Source of the DNA: Nannocystis exedens
GTDB taxonomy: Bacteria > Myxococcota_A > Polyangia > Nannocystales > Nannocystaceae
Direction of reading: 5' to 3'
DNA: 64,000 nt
Assembly (NCBI RefSeq): GCF_002343915.1
Contig: NZ_NETK01000001.1
Coordinates: 1,736,001-1,800,000, forward strand
Numbering within the stretch: position 1 is the stretch's first letter; the number at the start of each line of letters is the position of its first letter. Both the position numbers and the translations under genes were made by a program. Positions 55,296-64,000 of the stretch are shown here, one piece after another. The notes beneath the pieces were generated by a model. It was not told the origin of the DNA. It did not search any database and was given only the letters and a program-made list of their open reading frames with translations.

Positions 55296-56087
55296 TCAGC
55301 GGATCACCGCGAACGTCTGCTGGTTGAGCGCCAGCAGCTCCCCCGCGGGGGACCAGAGCTCGCGGAACTCGACCGAATACCCCGAGCGCATCGCCACCGC
55401 GCGGGCGCGGTGGTACACCGGCTGCTCCGGGTCGAGCTGCGACACGTCGGCCAGCGGCTGGAACGTGTACGTCAGCGTCGCCGTCGGCCGCGGCGTGGTC
55501 AGGCGCGAGAACGCGGCCGGCCACCAGCCGTCGCACAGCATCGCCAGGTAGGCCGCGTCGCGCACCGTGGGCGGCCGCTTGAAGCGGAACCAGCCCTCGG
55601 CCCGCGCCTCGTCGCCGCCGGTGAACAGCGGCGCGTGGACCGGGCGGAACTCGCAGTGCCGGGCGAACACCGGCGCCTCGTCCGGCGTGCCGAGCGGCAG
55701 CCCGGTCGGCGGCACGAACTCCGGCGGGCGCAGCTCGGTCCACTGCAGGCTCGCGTCGCGGGTGCGCGCGTGCACGGCGACCGCGTGGGCCTGGACCTCG
55801 CCGGCCTGGACCAGGCGGACCGCCAGGGTCGTCACCCCGGTGCCGGTGCGCAGGGCGTCGACGAAGATGTCCGCCGGGCCAGGTTGCGTCGGCCCGCACA
55901 GCTCGGCGCTGAGCGACCGCAGCGGCCGCGTCGGGTCGGCCGCCACCGCCGCCGCCGCGCGGACGAGCAGGCCGATGACGAGCCCGCCGAACGCCCCGCG
56001 GCCCTGCTGCCAGCCGTCGGGCACCTCGGCGCGCAGCTGGCCGGTGCCCGTGGGGGTGAGCGCGAGGAGGGCGTCGAGGTCGGACAT
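55296..56087 (-). CDS. Acyl-CoA thioesterase family protein (TesB-like double hotdog)
   Basis: The 263-residue protein matches the TesB-like two-hotdog thioesterase family: an N-terminal half with GWQQGRGAFGGLVIGLLVRA and RPLRSLSAELCGPTQPGPAD, and a C-terminal half with GWFRFKRPPTVRDAAYLAML, CDGWWPAAF and YSVEFRELWSPAGELLALNQ. It would hydrolyse acyl-CoAs in the cytoplasm. It lies downstream, on the same strand, of the SCP-x thiolase and MFE-2 genes, with which it shares a fatty or sterol-side-chain degradation theme, although a repeat array separates them. ATG 56087 is used. Confidence 0.85.
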   Translation of the reverse strand: MSDLDALLALTPTGTGQLRAEVPDGWQQGRGAFGGLVIGLLVRAAAAVAADPTRPLRSLSAELCGPTQPGPADIFVDALRTGTGVTTLAVRLVQAGEVQAHAVAVHARTRDASLQWTELRPPEFVPPTGLPLGTPDEAPVFARHCEFRPVHAPLFTGGDEARAEGWFRFKRPPTVRDAAYLAMLCDGWWPAAFSRLTTPRPTATLTYTFQPLADVSQLDPEQPVYHRARAVAMRSGYSVEFRELWSPAGELLALNQQTFAVIR

Positions 56088-56187
56088 CGCCGCGACCTTA
56101 GCAAATGCCGCCCGCCTCGCCCGCTGCCCGCTCGTGAGTCGCCGCGTCGGGGCCCGCCCGTCGCGCACCGGCGCGCCGCGTAAAGCA

Positions 56188-56261
56188 CATGGCGCGAGGG
56201 TCAGGTCCTTTCGGACCTGTCCCACGCGCCATGCCCTATCCGACATGCCCTTGCAGGCAGC
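56188..56261. repeat. Six-unit 14-bp phased array
   Basis: CATG 56188, CAGG 56202, CCTG 56216, CATG 56230, CATG 56244 and CAGC 56258 are in exact 14-bp phase. The array ends at the stop codon of the thiolase gene. Confidence 0.92.
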
Positions 56262-57443
56262 TCAGTCGCGGCGGTACATCGTCACCACGCAGGCGCCGCC
56301 GAGGCCGAGGTTGTGCTGCAGGGCGACCTTGGCGCCCTCGACCTGGCGCTTGTCGGCCTGGCCGCGGAGCTGCCACACCAGCTCGGTGCACTGCGCGAGG
56401 CCGGTCGCGCCGAGCGGGTGGCCCTTCGACAGCAGGCCGCCGGACGGGTTGGTGACGTACTTGCCGCCGTAGGTGTTGTCGCCGTCCCACACGAACTTCT
56501 CGGCGCCGCCCTCGGGGCACAGGCCGAGCGCCTCGTAGGTCAGCAGCTCGTTGGCGGTGAAGCAGTCGTGCAGCTCGACGACCTGGACGTCCTGCGGGCC
56601 GAGGCCGGCCTTCTCGTAGACCGCCTCGGCGGTCTTCTTGGCCATGTCGTAGCCGACCATCTTGATCATGCTGTTCTCTTCGAACGTGCTCGGGAAGTCG
56701 GTGCGCATCGCCTGGGCGGCGATGTAGACCGAGCTCGAGATCCCCTTCTTCTTGGCGAACGCGTCGGAGCACAGCACCGCCGCCGCCGCGCCGCAGGTCG
56801 GCGGGCAGCACTGGTAGCGGGTCAGCGGGTCGAACACCTCGGGCGAGGCGAGGATCTCCTCGACGCTGAGGAGGTCGCTGAACAGCGCGTACGGGTTGCG
56901 ATTCGCGTGCTTGCGCGCCTTCTCCGACACCTTGGCGAACGTCTCGCGGCGGGTGCCGTACTTCCAGCGGTACTCGCGGCCGGCGCCGCCGAACATCTGC
57001 GCCGCCGGCGGGGCCTGGTTGAAGCCCTGCAGGCGGTCCATCGTGCCGGCGAAGTTGTCGAGCGGCGTCGGCCGGTCGTTGAACTTGCTGCCGAGCGCGC
57101 CCTTCTCCATCTGCTCGAAGCCGACGACCAGCACGCACTCGGCCTCGCCGGCGAGGATCGCCTGGCGGCCGAGCCACAGCGCGGTCGACCCGGTCGAGCA
57201 GTTGTTGTTGACGTTGACGACCGGGATGCCGGTCAGGCCGAGCTCGTAGACCGCCCGCTGGCCGCAGGTGCTGTCGCCGTAGACGTAGCCGGCGAACGCC
57301 TGGTCGACGTCCTTGTAGTCGACGCCCGCGTCCTGCAGCGCCGTGCGGGCCGCGTTGGCCGCCATCACGTGGTAATCGTCGCTCGCGCCGGGCTTGGCGA
57401 ACTTCACCATGCCGACGCCGATCACGTTGACTTTGTTGCTCAT
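56262..57443 (-). CDS. SCP-x-type thiolase / lipid-transfer protein
   Basis: The 393-residue protein is a thiolase of the sterol-carrier-protein-x branch: active-site Cys82 in [11 protein letters not shown], GYxDCFT-like [30 protein letters not shown] with catalytic His, and a final GLGGACVV Cys motif. SCP-x thiolases cleave 3-oxoacyl-CoAs with 2-methyl branches, such as bile-acid or sterol side chains. The gene starts 34 bp after the MFE-2 gene on the same strand, so the two form an operon covering the last three steps of beta-oxidation. ATG 57443 is the natural start. Confidence 0.92.
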   Translation of the reverse strand: MSNKVNVIGVGMVKFAKPGASDDYHVMAANAARTALQDAGVDYKDVDQAFAGYVYGDSTCGQRAVYELGLTGIPVVNVNNNCSTGSTALWLGRQAILAGEAECVLVVGFEQMEKGALGSKFNDRPTPLDNFAGTMDRLQGFNQAPPAAQMFGGAGREYRWKYGTRRETFAKVSEKARKHANRNPYALFSDLLSVEEILASPEVFDPLTRYQCCPPTCGAAAAVLCSDAFAKKKGISSSVYIAAQAMRTDFPSTFEENSMIKMVGYDMAKKTAEAVYEKAGLGPQDVQVVELHDCFTANELLTYEALGLCPEGGAEKFVWDGDNTYGGKYVTNPSGGLLSKGHPLGATGLAQCTELVWQLRGQADKRQVEGAKVALQHNLGLGGACVVTMYRRD

Positions 57444-57477
57444 GGCTGGGATTCCTCCGCTTGGTTCCGTTCGTCCG

Positions 57478-60447
57478 TCAGTTGCTGGGCTCGAGCGCCG
57501 CGAGCAGGTGCGCCGCCGCGACGTCGCCGTCGACGCGCAGCTTGCCGCGCTGGTAGAGGGTGACGAGCTTGGCCTTGCCCTGCGCGAGCGCGGCCAGGTC
57601 CTCGTCGGCCACCGTGATGGTCGTGGTCGCCGGCCCCGCGGCCTTGTCGACCAGCTTGCCGCCCTGCGGCCCGATCTGCAGGAAGAACACCGCGTCGGGG
57701 CTCTTCACGCGCAGCTCGATCGTGACCTCCTGGGCCGACTGGACGCCCGCCAGCTTCGCGGCCGCCTGGTCGAGCACCGCCGCCGCCTGCGCGGCCCGGG
57801 GAGCCGCCGCCGCCGCGGGCGCGGCCGCCTTGGGCGCGCTGCCGGGCTTCACCTTGCTCATGTCGATCTTCTTGAGGAAGCCGAGCTTCATCGACGCCAT
57901 CAGGTCGCCGCTGATCTTCAGCTTGCCCTCGCCGAACAGCTTCTGCGGATCGGCCTTGCCGGTGGTCATGAGGATGAAGTCGCTGTCGGACAGCTCGAGC
58001 GTGCAGTTCACCCCCTCGACCTCGCCGGCGTAGACCTTGCCCGGGTTCGACTTGAGGTCGAACACGTAGCTCGAGTCGGGGTTCTTGAGGCGGAACTGGA
58101 ACACCGTGGCGACCTTGCCCGGCAGCTCGGCGTTGCCGGCCACGAACTCGCCGATCGCCGCCATGTAGTCGGCGCTGGTCGGCGCCGCCGGGGCCTCCGG
58201 CGCGGCCGCGGCCGCACCACCGCCGCCCGCGCCGGCCCGCGCCCGCGCGGCCGCCATCACCGTGGCCGGGTCGAGCTTGGTCAGGAAGTTGAGCTTGGTC
58301 GACGCCATCAGGTTGCCGCCGATCTTCATCTTCCCGCTCATGTAGAGCTTCTGCGGGTCGGCCTTGCCGGAGCACATGGCCATGAAGTCGGCGTCGCTCA
58401 GCTCGAGCGTGCACTCGGGCGTGGCCGCCTCGCCGGCCGCGAGCTTGCCGTGCTTGAGGTCGAGCGTCCACGTGCTCTCGGGGTCCTTCAGCTTGAACTG
58501 GAACACCACACCTGCCTTCTTGGCCAGGTCGGGGTTCTTGCCGAGGAACTGGTCGATCGCGGTGAACACGTCGGCGCTGGTCGGCGTGACCTCGGCGCTC
58601 GCGCTCGCGGCCGCCGGCTTGGCCTTCGGCTTCGGCTGCGGGATCTCCGAGTAGAACTCGATCGCCGCCTGCGACAGCACCACCTTGTCGCGCTCCTTCA
58701 GCTTGCAGCGGAGGACGACGCGGCCCTCCGACTCCTTCCACATCTCGGTGATCAGCGTCTCGCCGGGGAACACGCTCTCGCTGAAGCGGACCTTGATGCT
58801 CTTGAACTTGCGCGGGTCGCCGCCGGCGAAGTGCTTGATCACGTGGCGGGCGGCCACGCCGAGGGTGCACAGGCCGTGGAGGATCGGCTTGGGGAACCCG
58901 AACGCGCCGGCGAACGCGGGGTCGACGTGGAGCGGGTTCCAGTCGCCCGAGAGGCGGTAGAGGAGCGCCTGGTTGGGCCGGATCTGCTCCTCGGCCACGG
59001 CGTCGGGCTCGCGGTCGGGCGGGGTGTTGCTGTCACCCGACGGGCCGCGGTCGCCGCCCCAGCCGCCGGCGCCGCGGATGACCGCGCCGAGCTCGTTGTA
59101 GGCGATGACCTCGCCGGACTCGTCGGCGCTCTCGGTGGCGAACACGATGAACGCGTTCTTGCCCTTGTCGAAGATGTCCTTCACCCATGTCCGATGGGTC
59201 AGCTTGGCGCGCGGCGGCAGCGGGCGCTTGAGCTCGGTGTACTGCTCGCCGTGGAGCAGGCGGTCGAGGCCGAAGTTGAAGCCGGGCGCGGTGTGGCCGT
59301 CCTTGAACGCCTGCATGATGCCGGTCTGGGCCGGGATCACGGCGAAGGTCGGCAGCGGCCAGAAGCCCTTGCCGTGCATCTCGTAGACGTAGCGCAGCTC
59401 GGTGTCGTCGAGCGGGTCGGCGGCCGCGCCGACGCCGAGCGCGTACATCGACAGGTCGCGCTCGTCGTACTCGGTGGTGACCTTCGGCATCTCGTAGCCG
59501 AGCGCCTGGTCGACGTCGACGAGCTCGTTGCCGCCCTTGCTGGGGCCGGCGTTGACGTTGTCCATCACCGGCTGCAGCGCGGCGGCGACGTCGGCCGGGT
59601 GGGTGGCCTTGGCGAAGTCGACGATCGTGCTCCACTTCGACTTGACGAGCTCGGGCGTGATCGCCCGGCCGAGGCGGACGGTGTGGCCCTGCGTGCGCTC
59701 CCAGCGGAGCTTGCTGAAGAAGCCGCCGCCGACCTCGAACAGGCCGCCGGACTCCTCGCACGACTCGTGCGACAGCCACGCGACCAGTGGGCTGACGTAC
59801 TCGGGCCGCAGCGCGTCGATGAGCTCCTTCGGCAGGATCGTCTCGGTCATGCGCGAGCCGGCGATCGGCGCGATCGTGTTGGCGCGGACGTTGTACTTGC
59901 GGCCCTCGAGCGCGAGCGTGTTGCTGAAGCCGACCAGCGCCAGCTTGGCGGCGCTGTAGTTGGCCTGGCCGAAGTTGCCGTAGATGCCGGCGGCGCTGGC
60001 CGTGAAGATGATGCGGCCGTAGCCCTGGTCGCGCATCTTCGGCCACGCGGCGTGCGTCACCTTGAACGCGCCGTTGACGTGGACCCGCTGGATGATGTCC
60101 CAGTCGCCGTCCGTCATCTTGTGGAACGACACGTCGCGGAGGATGCCGGCGTTGTTGACGACGATGTCGACGCGGCCGAACGCGTCGATCGCCGTCTGCA
60201 CGATCTTGGCGCCGTCCTCGACGCTGTCGTAGTTGGCGACCGCCTCGCCGCCCGCGGCGCGGATCTCCTCGACCACCTTGTCGGCGGCGGCCGAGCTCTG
60301 GCCTTCGCCGCGCGTGCTGCCGCCGAGGTCGTTGACGACGACCTTGGCGCCTCGCGAGGCGAACAGGAGGGCGTGGGCGCGACCGAGCCCGTTGCCGGCC
60401 CCGGTGATGATGGCGACTCTTCCGTCGTAGCGAAGCTCGTTGGACAT
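57478..60447 (-). CDS. MFE-2-like multifunctional beta-oxidation enzyme with three SCP-2 domains
   Basis: The 989-residue protein joins three functions. Residues about 1-300 are a short-chain dehydrogenase like peroxisomal 17-beta-HSD4: TGAGNGLG (15-22), Ser151, Tyr164 and Lys168 (YSAAK). Residues about 310-600 are a MaoC-type 2-enoyl-CoA hydratase with [20 protein letters not shown]. The rest holds three SCP-2 lipid-binding domains separated by Ala/Pro linkers ([40 protein letters not shown], and the C-terminal [20 protein letters not shown]). Eukaryotic MFE-2 has a single SCP-2 domain, so three are unusual. ATG 60447 is used; the longer frame upstream is Arg-rich. Confidence 0.94.
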   Translation of the reverse strand: MSNELRYDGRVAIITGAGNGLGRAHALLFASRGAKVVVNDLGGSTRGEGQSSAAADKVVEEIRAAGGEAVANYDSVEDGAKIVQTAIDAFGRVDIVVNNAGILRDVSFHKMTDGDWDIIQRVHVNGAFKVTHAAWPKMRDQGYGRIIFTASAAGIYGNFGQANYSAAKLALVGFSNTLALEGRKYNVRANTIAPIAGSRMTETILPKELIDALRPEYVSPLVAWLSHESCEESGGLFEVGGGFFSKLRWERTQGHTVRLGRAITPELVKSKWSTIVDFAKATHPADVAAALQPVMDNVNAGPSKGGNELVDVDQALGYEMPKVTTEYDERDLSMYALGVGAAADPLDDTELRYVYEMHGKGFWPLPTFAVIPAQTGIMQAFKDGHTAPGFNFGLDRLLHGEQYTELKRPLPPRAKLTHRTWVKDIFDKGKNAFIVFATESADESGEVIAYNELGAVIRGAGGWGGDRGPSGDSNTPPDREPDAVAEEQIRPNQALLYRLSGDWNPLHVDPAFAGAFGFPKPILHGLCTLGVAARHVIKHFAGGDPRKFKSIKVRFSESVFPGETLITEMWKESEGRVVLRCKLKERDKVVLSQAAIEFYSEIPQPKPKAKPAAASASAEVTPTSADVFTAIDQFLGKNPDLAKKAGVVFQFKLKDPESTWTLDLKHGKLAAGEAATPECTLELSDADFMAMCSGKADPQKLYMSGKMKIGGNLMASTKLNFLTKLDPATVMAAARARAGAGGGGAAAAAPEAPAAPTSADYMAAIGEFVAGNAELPGKVATVFQFRLKNPDSSYVFDLKSNPGKVYAGEVEGVNCTLELSDSDFILMTTGKADPQKLFGEGKLKISGDLMASMKLGFLKKIDMSKVKPGSAPKAAAPAAAAAPRAAQAAAVLDQAAAKLAGVQSAQEVTIELRVKSPDAVFFLQIGPQGGKLVDKAAGPATTTITVADEDLAALAQGKAKLVTLYQRGKLRVDGDVAAAHLLAALEPSN

Positions 60448-60628
60448 GATGGCACACGCGGCATATCGAGCCGCGCGTGCGGCGTCAACCGCCCGCCCCG
60501 GGCCGCGGACGAACCGCCGATCCGTGACGTCCCTCCGAGCTGCGACGGGCAGCCGCGCGCGCTCGCAGGGGGCGGCTGAGGGCCCCCTGAGCCCGCCCTC
60601 CGCCGCCCTTGTGATACGCTCGCCGGCG

Positions 60629-61819
60629 ATGCGGACGGACGAGCTGCGACGCTTGCGAGACCTGCTGGCACGCGGCGGCGGACCCGAAGCCGTGTTCATG
60701 TCGCTGCGCGACCGCTCGCTGCAGGGCCCGGCGCTCGCGCGGGCTCTCGCCGACGAGCTGCGCCGCTGGCTCGCCGTCGCCGCGCCCGAGCGCTACGGCG
60801 GCAACCCCGGCGCGCAGGACCTGGCCAAGGAGCTGCAGCGCGAGCTCCACCAGCTCCACGCCGCCGCGCTGCAGCGGCTGCAGGACCTGCCGCCTGCCCC
60901 GCCTGCATCGCTGCAGTCCGACACTGCGACGCTGCAGCAGGATCGTCCCCCCGCGAACGCCCCGACGCACACGTCTGCGGACCCGGGGCCTTGCCGAGCG
61001 GCGGCCCCTCCGCCGGCCGGTCTGCGGGTCGAGGTCGCGGGCGTGACCCGCGAATTCGCCGAGCACCTCGGCGACGGCGACCTCGCCGCCCTCTGGCGCG
61101 CGCCGGGCGAGGACGGCGATCCGTGCGTCGCCAAGGTCGCGCTCGCGGCCGCCGACAACGACCTGCTGTTCAACGAGGCCGAGGTGCTGCAGCGACTGCA
61201 CGCCGGCGAGGCCCGCCAGCGCGACCTGCTGCCGCGCCTGCACGGCCGGTTCTTCACCGACGACGGCCGCGCCGGCAACCTGCTCGGCCTCGTCGAGGGC
61301 CTCGACGGCGCGGCCCTGCGCGCCCGCCTGCCCGCGGGCGTCCCGCCCGAGCACGTCCTCCGGATCGCCCGCCGCACGCTGAGCGCCCTCGGCCACGCGC
61401 ACGACCTCGGCGTCTTGCACGGCAACATCGAGCCGGCGCACCTGATCGTGCGCCCGCGCGACCACCGGGTCGTGCTCGTCGACTGGTGCTACGCGATCGT
61501 CGAGCCGGCCCGCACCGGTCAGGGCTTCCGCGCCGTCCACGACGAGTACAGCGCCCCCGAGGTGGCCCAGCGCGGCCCGCCGACCCCCGCGGCCGACCTG
61601 CTGTCGGTCGGCCGCACGCTGGCGTTCCTGCTCGGCGGCGACCCGCTGAGCCTCGACCTGCCGGCGCACGTGCCGGAGCCGCTCCAGCGCTTCGTCCGCT
61701 ACCTGGCCCGCCCGAGCCGGCTGCAGCGGGCCCAGGACGCCTGGGACATGTACGCCGAGCTCGAGCGGATCCGCGAGATTGTCTACGGGCCGCACGTGTT
61801 CCGCGAGCTCGTGGTCTGA
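60629..61819 (+). CDS. Kinase-like protein with atypical HGN catalytic loop
   Basis: The 396-residue protein has an N-terminal helical part (residues 1-90), a Pro/Thr linker and a protein-kinase-like domain (about 135-385). The strand-3 Lys is kept (CVAKVAL, Lys169). The catalytic loop reads HGNIEPAHLI (264-273) in place of HRDLKPxN, and DFG is replaced by DWC (285-287), which keeps the metal-binding Asp. YSAPE stands in for APE. The loss of the HRD Asp makes classical kinase activity doubtful. It is divergent from the MFE-2 gene (about 180 bp between starts) and is followed by a repeat array leading to the next gene. Confidence 0.82.
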   Translation: MRTDELRRLRDLLARGGGPEAVFMSLRDRSLQGPALARALADELRRWLAVAAPERYGGNPGAQDLAKELQRELHQLHAAALQRLQDLPPAPPASLQSDTATLQQDRPPANAPTHTSADPGPCRAAAPPPAGLRVEVAGVTREFAEHLGDGDLAALWRAPGEDGDPCVAKVALAAADNDLLFNEAEVLQRLHAGEARQRDLLPRLHGRFFTDDGRAGNLLGLVEGLDGAALRARLPAGVPPEHVLRIARRTLSALGHAHDLGVLHGNIEPAHLIVRPRDHRVVLVDWCYAIVEPARTGQGFRAVHDEYSAPEVAQRGPPTPAADLLSVGRTLAFLLGGDPLSLDLPAHVPEPLQRFVRYLARPSRLQRAQDAWDMYAELERIREIVYGPHVFRELVV

Positions 61820-61828
61820 ACCCAAGGA

Positions 61829-61888
61829 CATGCCCTCCTGGGCATGTTCTGAAGAACGTATCCTTTCCGACATTTCCCGAAGAACATG
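61829..61888. repeat. Five-unit 14-bp array ending at a start codon
   Basis: CATG 61829, CATG 61843, CGTA 61857, CATT 61871 and CATG 61885 are 14 bp apart. The last CATG contains the ATG (61886) that starts the next gene. The array fills the whole gap after the kinase-like gene. Confidence 0.88.
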
Positions 61889-62362
61889 CCCCGGATCGCC
61901 CCCTGCCTGCTCGTCATCGTCGCCGCCTGCACCGCGGCGCGGCCCGTGCCGCCGCTCGACACGACCGATGCCACGAGCCCGTGGCAGGAGCGCTGCGGCC
62001 GGCGCGTGTGGTCGGCCGCGGCCGAGGCCGGCGACTCGCGGCTCGCGGACGCCCCGGTGAGCTTCGCGGAGCTGCACGGCGACAACTTCACGTACCACGT
62101 GGTGACGCTGCGCGGCCCCTCACCGGAGGCTCCCGTGCTGCAGATCGATCGCAAGCACCTGCCGCTGGCCGACGAGCACGCGAGCGGCTGGCGCCGCGAG
62201 GAGGTGGCCGCGCGCGTCCGCTGGCGCCGAGAGGACGGCATCACCCGCGCCGAGCTCGACTTCCCGGCGACGGCACCCCCGACCGAGGCCACACGCCAGC
62301 GCCTCCTCGCCGCGGCCGACGCCTGCATCGCCGACGCCTTCGACCCACCCGGCGAGCAGTGA
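61886..62362 (+). CDS. Small lipoprotein
   Basis: The 158-residue protein begins MPRIAPCLLVIVAACTAARP with lipobox VAAC. The mature part has a Cys in WQERCGRRVW and a likely partner in ADACIADAF, and beta strands such as FAELHGDNFTYHVVTLRG and ITRAELDFPATAPP. No family recognised. The start codon belongs to the last unit of the upstream repeat array; no separate ribosome-binding site is visible. It may be cotranscribed with the kinase-like gene. Confidence 0.7.
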   Translation: MPRIAPCLLVIVAACTAARPVPPLDTTDATSPWQERCGRRVWSAAAEAGDSRLADAPVSFAELHGDNFTYHVVTLRGPSPEAPVLQIDRKHLPLADEHASGWRREEVAARVRWRREDGITRAELDFPATAPPTEATRQRLLAAADACIADAFDPPGEQ

Positions 62363-62707
62363 ACGAGCGGCTGGACCGCCCACCACGTCAGGGTACGACC
62401 GCCTCCGCACCCAATGGCGCGACCGGCCCGAGCTGCCCGCCAATTTGCGAGCCCCCGTCGGCACCGGACCGCGAGCCGGAATGTCCACACCTCGCGCGGT
62501 TCTGCCCTCCCACGAATTGTGTCTCGCACCACGATGCATGGACTTGACGCCGCCCCGAACATCGCGGATACTCCGGATCGTCATGTCGCGCCTCAATCCC
62601 AATTCGAGCAATCCTGCTCGCTTCCGCTTCCTCGAAGAGGAACGGGAGCTGGAGCGGGTCCTGCGCGGGGTTTGAGAGTGATGGGCCCGCGCAGGAGAAT
62701 CTCCTCC

Positions 62708-62727
62708 CTCTCTTTTTGAAAAGAGAG
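62708..62727. other. AT-richer hairpin just upstream of the tRNA cluster
   Basis: CTCTCTTTT (62708-62716) pairs perfectly with AAAAGAGAG (62719-62727) around a two-base loop. It lies nine bases before the first tRNA and may belong to the promoter or processing leader. The 373-bp gap 62363-62735 holds no supported gene. Confidence 0.4.
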
Positions 62728-62735
62728 AAAAAGAC

Positions 62736-62809
62736 GCGGGCGTCGTCCAACTGGCCAGGATCCGGGAACCTCACTCCCGAGACGCAGGGTTCGAGTCCCT
62801 CCGCCCGCG
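62736..62809 (+). tRNA. tRNA-Glu (CTC)
   Basis: A cloverleaf can be drawn: acceptor stem GCGGGCG/CGCCCGC (seven pairs), D stem GTCC/GGAT, anticodon stem CGGGA/TCCCG with loop ACCTCAC (anticodon CTC, Glu), and T loop TTCGAGT. Two oddities are visible: position 33 is C instead of the near-universal T, and the first T-stem pair is C-C. No CCA end is encoded. It precedes tRNA-Glu (TTC), as expected for Glu isoacceptors in a high-GC genome. Confidence 0.8.
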
Positions 62810-62816
62810 CATCGTC

Positions 62817-62890
62817 GCTCTGTTCGGCCAGCGGTCAAGGCCACCTCGCTTTCACCGAGGTCCGCAGGGGTTCGAATCCCCTACAGAGCA
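62817..62890 (+). tRNA. tRNA-Glu (TTC)
   Basis: All stems pair fully: acceptor GCTCTGT/ACAGAGC, D stem GGCC/GGCC, anticodon stem CCTCG/CGAGG with loop CTTTCAC (anticodon TTC), and T stem AGGGG/CCCCT around TTCGAAT. No CCA end is encoded. It sits eight bases after the CTC isoacceptor. Confidence 0.95.
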
Positions 62891-62903
62891 CATTGCGTCC
62901 CCC

Positions 62904-62975
62904 GGGTCGGTAGCTCAGCGGGAGAGCGATGGATTGTTAATCCATCGGTCGTGGGTTCGATCCCCACCCGGCCCT
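62904..62975 (+). tRNA. tRNA-Asn (GTT)
   Basis: Acceptor GGGTCGG/CCGGCCC (one T-G pair), D stem GCTC/GAGC, anticodon stem ATGGA/TCCAT with loop TTGTTAA (anticodon GTT), and T stem GTGGG/CCCAC around TTCGATC. No CCA is encoded, and the base after the acceptor stem is T. Confidence 0.95.
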
Positions 62976-63032
62976 CTCGACAGATCCGCGAATCGCATGC
63001 TCATGCGATTCGCGGGTCGCACCATTGGACGA

Positions 63033-64000
63033 TCACGCCGGCGCCACGAACTTCGCCAGCAGCACCCGGCGAATCCCGCCGAAGTCGATCGTCAGCTTGC
63101 GCTGCTCGCCCGCCGGGCCCTCAGCGGCGACGATCGTCCCGAGGCCGAACTTCGCGTGGGTCACGCGCTCGCCGACGGCGAGCGGGTCGACGACCCGCGG
63201 CGGCGGCGGCGACTTCTGGCGCGCCTCGGCGGCGAGCAGCGTGCTGCAGGCGCGCGAGTCGGGGGCCGACGAGCGCCGCGCCAGCGCCAGCGCCGTCTTG
63301 CCCTCGGGACCGCGGCGGTCGGTCGCGCCGCGGGCCAGCAGCACGCGCACCGCGTCGGCGTTGCCCTGCGACGCGGCCGAGTGCAGGGCCGTCCAGCCGT
63401 CGACCCCGCCGAGGTTGTGCGTGTGCTCGACGTCGGCCCCGGCGTCGAGCAGCGCGGCGACCTCCTCCGCCGACGCGGTCCCGGCCGTGCAGACCAGCCC
63501 CTCGGAGATCGTCGCGCGATCGGTGCGCGCCGCCAGCCAGGCGAAGATCGCCGCGCCGGCCCGCGAGCGGGTGCCCCAGAACGCCGACGCGTCGATCGGC
63601 GCCCCGGCGGTCACGATCGCCTCCACGGCCCGCCGATCGCCGGCGCGGACCGCCGCGGTCAGGGCCGAGGTGTGGCCGTTCGGCTCGCTGTCGCGCGGAT
63701 CGGCCCCCGCGGCCAGCAGCGCCTCGACCAGCTCGGGCCGCCCGCAGCTCGCGGCGTAGAACAGCGCGCCCGGGGTCGCCCGCGCCCCGCGAGCCAGCCG
63801 CAGCAGCGCGAGGTCGATCTGCCGGCCCGCGACCTGGGCCGTCAGGCGGAGGCGGTGCTCGACCCGCGACAGCCGGGCGCCGCTGAAGAAGCGGTCGAGC
63901 GGGCCCTCCTCCGGCGCGTGGCCGTCCGGGTCGGCGCCGGCGTCGAGCAGCACCTCGGCGAAGCCGGCGTCGCTGGCGTGGTCGAGCGCCGACCAGCCGG
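63033..64000 (-). CDS. Ankyrin-repeat protein with PcrA-like C-terminal domain (5' truncated by window)
   Basis: The frame is open to the end of the window, giving at least 321 residues; the start lies beyond 64000. It contains several ankyrin repeats (GWSALDHASDAGFAEVLLDA, GALFYAASCGRPELVEALLA, GWTALHSAASQGNADAVRVL and others), which mediate protein-protein contacts. The last ~45 residues (VGERVTHAKFGLGTIVAAEG ... KLTIDFGGIRRVLLAKFVAP) match the tudor-like domain at the end of UvrD/PcrA helicases, which binds RNA polymerase in that family. The combination suggests a cytoplasmic adaptor. It is convergent with the tRNA cluster. Confidence 0.85.
   Translation of the reverse strand, partial: GWSALDHASDAGFAEVLLDAGADPDGHAPEEGPLDRFFSGARLSRVEHRLRLTAQVAGRQIDLALLRLARGARATPGALFYAASCGRPELVEALLAAGADPRDSEPNGHTSALTAAVRAGDRRAVEAIVTAGAPIDASAFWGTRSRAGAAIFAWLAARTDRATISEGLVCTAGTASAEEVAALLDAGADVEHTHNLGGVDGWTALHSAASQGNADAVRVLLARGATDRRGPEGKTALALARRSSAPDSRACSTLLAAEARQKSPPPPRVVDPLAVGERVTHAKFGLGTIVAAEGPAGEQRKLTIDFGGIRRVLLAKFVAPA

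Noticed and set aside
62388..62774. Minus-strand frame of 128 codons before the tRNAs
   Set aside because: It overlaps the tRNA, has no family similarity I can see and no ribosome-binding site.
62593..62844. Minus-strand frame of 83 codons over the first tRNA
   Set aside because: It crosses tRNA-Glu and contains the GGTRTL-type sequence typical of translated tRNA genes.

Overview
The window looks like chromosome from a very high-GC deltaproteobacterial-type myxobacterium, most likely of the Nannocystis/Plesiocystis group. Supporting signs are the extreme GC3 codon use, at least sixteen lipobox proteins (several with long Thr/Gly/Glu-rich linkers), Ser/Thr-kinase-like proteins with zinc ribbons, an FHA protein, and eukaryote-like lipid enzymes (a multifunctional MFE-2 with SCP-2 domains and an SCP-x-type thiolase). 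The assignment rests on gene style, not on a phylogenetic marker.

Layout. 1-7.6 kb: end of a membrane protein gene, a repeat-filled gap, a TlpA-like thioredoxin lipoprotein, then an RND efflux pump and its adaptor on the minus strand. 7.8-16.3 kb: a decayed HTATIP2-like gene, a cytochrome P450, a lipoprotein, a CBS protein, a TPR protein, an FHA protein, a second lipoprotein and a sugar nucleotidyltransferase. 16.5-26.7 kb: an HPt protein, a collagen-linker membrane protein, UDP-glucose dehydrogenase, two paralogous secreted PPC-domain proteins, a lipoprotein and an SRPBCC protein. 26.8-31.2 kb: an Lhr-type helicase. 31.3-37.4 kb: three tandem paralogous secreted proteins and an MbnP/diheme/MbnH-like set. 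37.4-44.4 kb: small secreted proteins, a quinone reductase-like enzyme, an alpha/beta hydrolase, a methyltransferase, an AraC regulator and two lipoproteins. 44.6-51.3 kb: a kinase/pseudokinase pair and a caspase-FGE fusion. 51.5-55.2 kb: a Tat-type archaemetzincin, a lipoprotein and an esterase. 55.3-60.4 kb: thioesterase, SCP-x thiolase and MFE-2, a beta-oxidation group. 60.6-64 kb: a kinase-like protein, a lipoprotein, three tRNAs (two Glu, one Asn) and an ankyrin protein cut by the window end.

The most striking feature is not a gene. At about 30 places the sequence holds a short palindromic unit, roughly C(A/C)TG-YCY-NNNN-RGR, exactly 14 bp long, either alone or in phased runs of up to seven units. 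CATG recurs every 14 bp and each unit can fold as a hairpin whose arms vary with partly compensating changes. The units fill most intergenic gaps, sit at the very ends of genes (supplying start or stop codons) and occur inside reading frames, including linkers of the helicase and of a membrane protein. I do not recognise a described repeat family with this architecture.
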